Shown here: positions 55,998 through 64,000 of the stretch, in pieces
Position numbering within the stretch: position 1 is the stretch's first letter
How the letters are laid out: each line of letters starts with the position of its first letter
NCBI GenBank assembly: GCA_019915015.1
Contig: JAHBBC010000002.1
Coordinates: forward strand, 1,054,001 to 1,118,000
Length of the DNA: 64,000 nt
Source: Auriscalpium vulgare
Lineage: Eukaryota; Basidiomycota; Agaricomycetes; Russulales; Auriscalpiaceae
Direction: 5' to 3'
Notes under the pieces: model-generated
Seen by the model: only the letters and a program-made list of their open reading frames with translations
The model's database searches: none
What the model was told of the DNA's origin: nothing
Position numbers and translations under genes: made by a program

Positions 55998-56756
55998 ATG
56001 ACGCGGGGCGCCTTCATCGTCATCGAGGGCCTCGACAGATCAGGGAAGAGCACGCAGGCCGCCGCCCTCCTCGCCCGCCTGCACGCCGAGGGCATCCCCG
56101 CCGCGCTTCACAAGTTCCCCGGTGCGCCCGCGTCCCATCCACTATATCAGACACAATCGCCGACGACCCACACGCGTCCTCAGACAGAACGACGCCGATC
56201 GGACAGATGATCGACGCGTACCTGCGCTCCGAGGCCGAGCTCGACGACCGCGCCGTGCACCTCCTCTTCTCCGCGAACCGCTGGGAGCTCGCGTGCGTCC
56301 CACCCCGTCCACCCCGATTTCCTTTCCCTCATGGACACGCGTAGAGCACAGCTGAACGCAACGCTCGCTGCGGGCACCACCGTGCTCTGCGACCGCTACG
56401 CGTTCTCGGGTGCCGTGTTCTCCACGTCCAAGGGCCTGCCCGCCGCATGGTGCCGCGCGCCCGACGCGGGGCTCCCCGCGCCGGACCTCACGCTCTTCCT
56501 CGACATTGCGCCCGAGCATGCGCGTGAACGGGGCGGATACGGCGCAGAGCGGTACGAGAACGAGGCGATGCAGGCCCGCGTGCGCGCACTCTTCGCGCGC
56601 ATGGGCGAGAGCGGCGACGCGGGCATGTGGGTGACGGTCGATGCCGGGCAGGCCCAGGATGCGGTCGCGCGGGACGTGTGGACGGCCTTCGAGCCATTCG
56701 TGCGCGGCGTGGAAGGCAAGGTCGGCCAGCTCTGGCCGAACTCCGTGCAAGAATAG
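55998..56756 (+). CDS. CDC8: Thymidylate (dTMP) kinase
   Basis: Exons 55998-56121, 56184-56292 and 56345-56756 join in frame. The protein starts MTRGAFIVIEGLDRSGKSTQ with the P-loop GLDRSGKST. It continues TTPIGQMIDAYLRSEAELDD, FSANRWE, then TTVLCDRYAFSGAVFSTSKG (DRY motif), APDLTLFLDIAPEHARERG (LID region) and the end GQLWPNSVQE. It makes dTDP from dTMP and ATP, an essential step for DNA synthesis. About 214 aa, normal for the family. The gene is divergent from the Rad9-like gene upstream. Confidence 0.93.
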
Positions 56757-57095
56757 AATAGGACCTGATGGGCATGCAGGGCGGATGAGAAGTGTATGAT
56801 TACTGTTGCTTTCAACAAGACAAACGATATACATATGACGACAGCGTAAGGAGGGAGACGACCTGCAAAGATACGATGCAAAAAAGCCAAAGGCCAAGGA
56901 ATGTGGAAACCAGTGCGGATTTAAAGAGTGACGCTCGACAGATTATATCGTAGGAGACGTGAAAGAGCGTAGATGGCTGGATATACCTCTGCCATGGTAG
57001 GACAAGAGGGGATGACAAAGTCCACGGATGATGAGACCCTAGCAAGAGGGTAGGAAGCAACGGAAGGGTCGATGATGCGTGAGAGGGCCTGCCAG
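56757..57095. other. Intergenic between convergent genes
   Basis: 3' flanks of thymidylate kinase and UBC6; nothing recognised. Confidence 0.4.
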
Positions 57096-58393
57096 CTAGG
57101 CACTGGACGTGATCCTAGAAACCATGACGGCGAATGCAATCAGCACACCCCACCGCCACTTCTCCCATATCACCGAGCACCATGTGGCCGCCCACCCTCT
57201 ACTCGCGTCGCCCGCAGCTGCCGCAGGTCCAGACACTCCTCGTGAAACCTTCCGAGGGCGCACAGCGCCTATGTTCTTCGCGGCCCCCGTCGGTGTGATG
57301 GCCGAGAGCGGACTCAGCGTAGTTGTGGAGGTGACGGAAGGCGATGCAGCGGGCGGTGTATCAGACTTGCCACGCTCCTTCTCGCCCATGTTCGGTAGCG
57401 CGCGTAGCGTCGGTGTGCAGTACTGTAGAAACGGCGGCGCGGGCGGCAGTCAGTACGTGGACGCTTGAGTGGAACTAGATAATAAAAAGGCAATCATGCA
57501 GTATTGATCGCAATAGATCGTGCAGAGGTCGATCGGGAACTCAGGGAAGGCTAACGGGGGATGGCGTATGATAATGCACATGCTTACCTCAGGGAAGGCG
57601 TCTCTGAACTTCCGTTGTTCCACATTCCAAGGGTGACTCCTCGTCGCGTACAGACGCTTCTCAGCATCCGACGTTGTCACTGAACCAGTTGTCATCTCAT
57701 CCGATAGCATGAACGACACCAGACCCGTCAATCTAGCAGATAAGGGAAGAGCGGCGGTGTCAGCCTCCGGACCTCGGCGGTGGCATTATGACATACATGG
57801 TAGCCACGCTCCACGCTGGATTCCACTGATGCGATGGCGGGAGATCAGTACAGGATCAGCAGAGACGAAAGGTAGAGAGCGCTACTGACAGATCCTGGGT
57901 GGAAGTCGGACATGGAGAAGCAGATCTTCTTGTCGGGTTGAAAGCGGCCGGAGGGGGTGTACATCTAGCACGGATATTTGTCAGCCAGGGTGCTGCGGAC
58001 AGGTAGCACAGACGGGGCGGACCTTGATGCCTGGAGGCTTGAAGGGGTACTCAGAGGGAAAGAGAAGGACGCCGTGGTACTCGCCACCTGCAAAGGGGGA
58101 GTCTGGCGGGCCATGCTGCACGAGGACACGGGTCAGCAGGCGTGAAGTGCTCGATAGCGGGCGCTCGTACGATAATGTAGTTCCCTGCGGCGGGTCAGTC
58201 CGATGGGGTGCGTATGAGATAGAGACGGCTACGCACAGGTGAGGATGTCCTTCTCGTCTGGTGCCGCCCATACAAAGGGTGGCGGCTCCTTCTGCATCAC
58301 GACATATTCCTTGGAGAGCTAGCCAGGCGGTGAGCGTGGCGAACTTAGCAATAGGATCCGACGTACACGTTTGTATGCAGCTTTAGTGGCCAT
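57096..58393 (-). CDS. UBC6: ER-anchored ubiquitin-conjugating enzyme E2, Ubc6/UBE2J type
   Basis: Starts MATKAAYKR, then LSKEYVVMQKEPPPFVWAAP and DEKDILT. After an intron come NYIIRGPPDSPFAGGEYHGV, LLFPSEYPFKPPGIK, then MYTPSGRFQPDKKICFSMSD (catalytic Cys in KICFSM) and FHPGS. WNPAWSVATMLTGLVSFM and TRSHPWNVEQRKFRDAFPE follow. The last exon is a Ser/Thr/Pro linker ending in a hydrophobic tail anchor WRWGVLIAFAVMVSRITS. Ubc6 works with Doa10 in ER-associated degradation. At least six introns of about 50-70 nt are present. All expected parts are there. Confidence 0.92.
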
Positions 58394-58829
58394 GGGGGGA
58401 CGGTGGGAGGGGGTATGGAGTGAGTGTTGCTGGGGGAAGCAGCCAACCGCCGTCAGCTCAGACCATTCGGCCCGCCACTGCGCAAACAAGTGACAACATA
58501 CCCCGCAGTCACCACGGACTCGGCGAGTTTATACAAATCAACGCACGTCGCAAGCAGCACTGCAAAAGCGCGTTTGTTTTCTGGTGAGGGGGAGGGGGGA
58601 AGGTAGTTGTCTTGGTAATGACGAAAACAATGAGATTTATTATGTACCGAGGAACGGTGCTTCTCAGGCTTGCCGAGGCATCGTAACTGGCCCTGCCTGG
58701 AATTTTCTCTGCCCTATCCGAGCTATTTGAACGAGACCCTTTTTCGCCAGGGCCATGCTTCTCGATACGAGCTGCAACAACGCAGGCCTCAGGAGTCCTA
58801 GTCATGATGAGAGTACAAGGTGACCAGTT
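58394..58829. other. Intergenic between two minus-strand genes
   Basis: UBC6 promoter and CWC27 3' flank; no element recognised. Confidence 0.4.
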
Positions 58830-60848
58830 CTACCGCCGGTAGCCCCGCCCGCCCGTTCTATCCTTCACCGCCCTTTTCCGCTCCCGCTCCTCCTCCCGCG
58901 CCTTCGCGCCTCGTTGCCGAGGATCAATGACCTCGTAATCCCGCTCCGCCTTCGCCACCTCCTCCTCGTTGCCCTTTGGGAACTCCAGCAAATGCGACAT
59001 GAACCCACGGTCGTCGTCCACCTCGATCCCCGCGTCCTCCCCCGCTGCCTGCTCACTTGCTGGGATGTCCTCCAGTCCCCCCGCATCACCAGCGCCATCA
59101 ACATCCATCCGCACCACCTCCGAGCTCTGCAGCTTGCTCCGGAACCCCGCAAGCGCCGCGAGCACCGACGACTCGTCCTTCTTGCCTTTCTCTTTCTTGC
59201 GCCCGCGCCCGTACTTCGCGAGCTCCTCCGCGAGATACGACTTGGGCTTAGCCTTCTTCTTGCTGCGCTCTTCGTCGCTGTCCTCGCCCGCCCGCCGTTT
59301 CGCTAGCTTCTTGATATCGGCCTCCATCTTCTCGATCTCGGCCTGACGAGACAAGCTGATACCAAACACTTGAGATGCGCCCCTGGGTCGAATTGACGGC
59401 TGTGAGACACGTACCTCGCGGTTTGTTGCCGCTGATGCTGCTCCCGTATTTTGGAAAGGTCCTCGACATCACCCCCGGAGCGCTTCTCCTGCTGAGAACG
59501 TAAGTTGGATCAAAACAGACAGCTTAAATTCGCACCTTCTCTGTTGCCCGATCTTTGGGTTTTGAAGCTCTCGAGGGCTGTGCTAGTAGTGACTCCGGCA
59601 ATTGCTGAGGTACGTCGGCCACTGCCCGAGATGTCAGCTCCCTCCGGCCCGCGACGCTCAATCCACGTACAATCTGGTCGCGCGATATTCTTCTTCTTGA
59701 ATGTCCGCTCGTCCTCACCATCCTCGTCTGCCCCGAAGCTCAGCAGCTTGACATCTCTGATAGTCACCATCAGCTCAGCCGTGGTTCTGATGCCGCGATG
59801 CTCACTTTTTGGCGCCCCTCCTCCGCTCGACCTCCTCCCGCTCTCGGGTTCTCTGCTCCCGCGCGCGTTGCTGCGCCCGCTTCTCCTCGGCGGTTATCCG
59901 TGGAACGATATCATCGAACGGATTCTCGATAATTTTCACCGTACGTATCTTCGGGGGACTTCAAGGACGTCATTTCGGGCGATCGTAGGCAAGGAGGGCA
60001 AGGCGTACTATAGGGGTCGTCCGTTGTCGTCGAGTTCTAGCAACACAATCATCAGCGCATCCCAGCAGACCGCAATGCACTACGTAGCCTTACCCATTGC
60101 CCCAATCTTCATAACATCTGCATCATTGTCAGACCAACGCCGACCAACGCCGTCTGCGAGACGTGCTTACTGTACACAGTGTCGCCGACGCATCGCCCAA
60201 AAAGCGTGTGCTTCCCATGCAGCTCCTCCGCGCGGTCTGCAGCACAAAGCCATTAGCACAGAGAGCGCGCGCGCGGCCGCACGCACGGCCTCACCTAGCG
60301 TGATGAAGAACTGCGAGTCATTCGAGTTCTTGGTCCCGTTGTTCGCCATGCCAACCAGCCCGCGGTGCGCAAAGCGCAGGCGCGGGTGCACCTCGTCCTC
60401 GAACGGCTCTGCGCGCACCAGTCAGACACTGTCACCCCCGGTTGCGTCGGGACGCACCTCCATAGAACGACTCGCCGCCGCCCCCCGTGCCCGTGCGGTC
60501 GCCCGTCTGCACGAGAAAATCCGGCACCACGCTATACAGCAGTGAGCCTGTGCGCGTGTGTGGGCCGGCGCAGGCAGCACTGAGCAGGCGACGTACCGGT
60601 GGAACACGACACCGTCGTAGTATCCTGCAATCGCGGAGTCAGTCTGCGGACAACGCGCGGGCGTGTGCGAGTGCTCACCCTCCATGGCGAGCGCGAGGAA
60701 GTTCCTGCATGCCTTGGGCGTTTCCTGCGGTGGGGGATGAGGTACGGCCGAGGCTGCGGGTGGCGCGACGCACCCTCGTCCACAGCTCGATCTCGATGTC
60801 GCCGACGGTGGTGTCCAGAAGGACACGGCCATTTGTGGGTAACGCCAT
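58830..60848 (-). CDS. CWC27: Spliceosomal cyclophilin CWC27
   Basis: Starts at 60848: MALPTNGRVLLDTTVGDIEI, ELWT, then RNFLALAMEGYYDGVVFHR, ESFYGEPFEDEVHPRLRFAH and RGLVGMANNGTKNSNDSQFF, then AEELHGKHTLFG: a cyclophilin domain. In AEELHGKH a Glu stands where active cyclophilins have Trp, as is known for Cwc27, which is thought to be a weak or inactive isomerase. The C-terminal half is charged and coiled: ITAEEKRAQQRAREQRTRER, MVTIRDVKLLSFGADEDGED, REAEIEKMEADIKKLAKRR, and the end DPRQRGAKAREEERERKRAV and GGRGYRR. Cwc27 joins the activated spliceosome with Cwc22. Many short introns. Confidence 0.9.
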
Positions 60849-63800
60849 GCCGCGTCGTCTTGGAGGTGGAATGGGAACTTGGACACTACTACTGGACAGT
60901 CCAGGACTCGGACGCCAGCAGCAGAGTTGCTAGCAAGTTGTACAGAGTATGACGTAATTGACAGTACATAAGCACTGTGCCTGCCAGCTGCCTGGTCCGT
61001 GCACAGTTGCTCCGAGTCCTCGTCAACAGTACTATGCTGCTCTACCAATATTGCCTGGCCGCCTGCGACATCTACTCGAGAAAACGTCAGAACTGATTTC
61101 AGCACTTTCGCCGCCACAAGCTCCCTAGGCGCTCTTTCCGCAACGCTAGCGCTGGCGCATATATCGACTCAGCGCACTCTCGTTTTTGCCAAATGCTCAT
61201 CAGCGCAACAGAAGTCAGCATGACACAGTATGAGTATCCGAGTGGGCGGAGGGATGGGTCGCTGGGATGGGTCGCTTTTCGTGAGTTTGTGCCATCATGT
61301 TGAGTCGTCAGTCCGCACGCAGTCCGGTGTGTTGCCGGCCTTGCGCAGGAGACCGTGGTTGTGGCTCTGGCAACCTCCTTCTGCGTCCGCATAATAATTG
61401 AAACGGAATGCGCGCTCGAACCCGACTACGGGTTGTCAGGCCAGCTCTCACAATCGCGGTTAATTCGATTCGGTCCAGGACACGCCTATCGACCTCAGCT
61501 ACCAGTGCCTGTTGGCAGTGTGTTCGACCAAAATAAACATCGAGATGAGGTCCGCTCGTCCTTCGCGATAAATTGGCGGCTTTACAGTACTGACGACGAA
61601 TTTCTTCTTATCTGCAGTCCCATTGGGGAGTTCCCAGCTGCCCGTCGACGTAGCACTATCGCGCGACTTTCGGCCCTCACCTGATGTGGCGCTCATAAAC
61701 ACACTGTCAAGGACTCGGAAATGGTGTGAGAGCAATCTGGACGTGCGATGGCCGGCCAACGCCACATATCAGTGCGCTTGGAGTGTGTCTCAAGACATTC
61801 TGAAAGGTCCGTCGTGTTTCTGTGAACACGGCACGTTATCGATTGACAGGACACCGCACCTTATTCAATAGACGTTATCAGCTGAATGTGTGTGTCGGTG
61901 AGGTTGCTGTACTCTACGCGTCGTAGCGAAGTGGCGCGGAGGCCATCACACGACCTGCGTAGGCTTTGATCGCATGTCTGCGTGTGATCCGTTAGGCTTT
62001 GCAAGCGCCCCGGTATGTCCAAAACGACTTTTTGCTGATACAGCTACGGAGACTAGCGCCCCGGTACCTCCTGTGGCTGGTCGTCTTACGCTGAGACGCC
62101 GACTGGAATGTGTTCGGACATCAGAGCATATACATAGCTGCGCGAAGCTTTCGAGCATTCACCAGCAGAAGCGCCTCGATCATCATCTAGTACGAATGCG
62201 ATCCTAGATCTCTGAGGACTCTGCGGGCTTGTTTTCACACGAGGCACGCTTCCCGTTGGGCGCGTTGCTTGGGCGTCGCAGTCAGGTGTTGTTTATCTGT
62301 GAAGCATTTCCAATGGACTAACAAGATTTTACCCACAATCACCACAGTAGCGCTGGTGCTTGTACCGCCGGTCGTGCGCCTAGTACTCGCAACGCAACAA
62401 TCGGTCTCCACCGTGAATGACTGCTGCTAGACGATCGTGATTTACGATCAGACTGACCCACCGATGACATCAGGATATTAAGCGTGGGCTTTAAGCTGGG
62501 CATAGGGGGCAATGCAAGGATTTGCTCCGCTGGCAGACTCGCACGACGGCCGGCCTCAACCACTATGCTGGATGGTCGGCTTCCTAGTCCTCGGATCGAT
62601 CATCCGAGCATCTGCGCCTTCCAAAGAACCCTGTTCTCCTCTTGAAGGATATCATCACAGGTACGCCAACACATGCCTTCTCGCAGCACTCCAGCTTCAC
62701 ACGGACACTTCCACGCTAAATTGCGCTCTTCCTGTATCTAAGCAGACGTCGTCCTGGGTGTCTCTGACCCCATGTATCTCCGAGCATCCTGCCGAGGTTG
62801 AGCAGCGCGATAAATATTCCTGCGTGTCGTCGTCCAATCGTCACTATCCCATTGACTCTGGCAGCCTGCAGACCCACGGCGCCTGACGCACGTCAGCTGC
62901 GGCGCACAGAGCGCGAGGCTGCGGTCTCTCCACGCCCTCGGGCCCACCACCGCGTCACCACGAGTTGATCTCCGCAATCCTGGGGTGGGATTCGCGCTGC
63001 CGCCAGCGCGGTCCACAGTCCCGCACAACCCCCGACACGCGCAGCCGCCTGACCCCGCTGGACCGCGCTATCGTGCACAGAAGACGCGAACCCGGCCGCG
63101 CTGCGCCTCGGATATCGATGCATCGACAGCGTGCAGCTCCCCGCGGGGCATCGCCGCACACGGCCCCGCCATATCGTGATGATCGTTCTGTTCTCTCGGT
63201 GTGCGAGTCGCGCTTGCCTTTTGCTGCTTCGGTGCGGGCTTTCAGTTTCACGCATGTGCGCGCGCGGGTGCGGATCCTCTCAGGCTGCTGCTCTCTTCAC
63301 TGCGTTCTCATCATTCTGTGATGTCTAGGTCCTCCTAGTCGTGCCGCGCCGCGCCTTTCGACCTGGAAGAAAGAAAGCAGTGCCTACGCGTCCCAGGATC
63401 ACCCTCGCGTGTTCACACTCCTGGCTGGGCGTGGTGGACATCTGCTCGCCCACGTGCATCCCGCGCGATTCCCGTGATCAAAATCAGACCCTCGCAAGCT
63501 GCCGGCGCTTCAGACCACCACCTGGACGAGCGCGCGGCCTGCATCTTCCCCACAAGTTCCTAACGGCGCTCTCTGCTTCCCACCACGCACCGGCGCTTCC
63601 TCCGCCTGCGGATTCAGGCTCCTTGACCGTCGTGGGTATCTCGCCGTTGCTGCGGCGAAACTGCGTCCTTCTAGCCCGCTGGCCTTCTTCTCGCACCGGC
63701 CTTCCCTTCGGACGACGTTTGGAGAAGCCTATCTCGGAATGCCCGATGCGATAGGGCGCTTGCAGGGCTGGCTTCGCGCCTGGTCCAGTAATGCCGACTG

Positions 63801-64000
63801 GGGCGCAGGCGCCTTGGACTGGGGAGGCATGGAGACAGAGCATGCGCGCCAAGGCCGGCAGCGTGAGTGCGCGCTGGGTGCAGCCCGAATACCAGATGCT
63901 GATCAGCATCACAGGGCGTGCGTGTGGGCGGGCTGCCCCACCGGTCGCAGTTGGGAAGCGGAAGCCCATGCACGGTATGCACGGCGGGTGTAACCTGGAT
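60849..64000. other. No recognised gene
   Basis: More than 3 kb of short, mutually overlapping frames. The longest (minus 63484-63969; plus 63341-63754; plus 62512-62886) show no family motif, and I could not assemble a spliced protein. An ATG at minus-strand 63829 (MPPQSKAPAPQSALLDQARS) looks coding-like for about 33 codons. It may be the start of a gene I cannot follow. Confidence 0.35.

Overview
The window looks like a piece of a basidiomycete chromosome, probably from an Agaricomycete mushroom. Genes lie close together on both strands. Most introns are GT-AG and about 50-60 nt long. Exons are GC-rich. The gene set is fungal: an iron GATA repressor, Opi1, a PAK kinase, Hse1, Kex2-processed repeat proteins and an expanded family of deaminase-like proteins. 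All exon joins below were worked out by eye from reading frame, splice signals and family motifs. No tRNA, rRNA, CRISPR array or intact transposon was recognised.

Layout. 1-1.8 kb: 3' part of a mitochondrial ribosomal GTPase gene (mS29/DAP3). 1.9-3.6 kb: a 2-oxoglutarate oxygenase. 4.3-9.4 kb: two paralogous secreted repeat-peptide precursors, each with the same upstream promoter block, separated by a broken duplicate of part of the DAP3 gene. 10.1-15.6 kb: an NTF2-like protein, a short Aip3/Bud6-type protein and a coiled-coil protein, all on the minus strand. 16.4-20.0 kb: a VPS9-domain Rab5-type exchange factor. 20.3-41.4 kb: an accessory region built around deaminase-like genes, enclosing eL37, two unknown proteins, an SRE1/Urbs1-type GATA factor and Opi1. 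41.8-60.8 kb: housekeeping genes HSE1, MMS2/UEV, a Ste20/PAK kinase, an APH-type kinase, a Rad9-like checkpoint protein, thymidylate kinase, UBC6 and CWC27. 60.9-64.0 kb: no recognised gene.

The main accessory feature is a two-gene module. A deaminase-like protein I call class II (about 510-540 aa, HPE plus CxxC) and one I call class I (about 400-470 aa, HAE plus CxxC) sit tail to tail. The module occurs twice as a large inverted repeat (about 22.84-26.97 kb and 37.29-41.39 kb). The inner end of the left arm carries the last codons and 3' flank of OPI1, so the left arm was probably copied from the right. Three further class II copies (20.3-22.0, 27.0-27.7 and 46.5-46.7 kb) are broken. Together they suggest active birth and death of a putative nucleic-acid or nucleotide deaminase family.

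The second system of interest is the pair of Kex2-type precursors, which would release families of repeated peptides into the secretory pathway. Frames in several otherwise recognisable genes (2OG oxygenase, NTF2-like gene, RAD9, the right class I copy) do not join cleanly. I cannot tell gene decay from small sequence errors.
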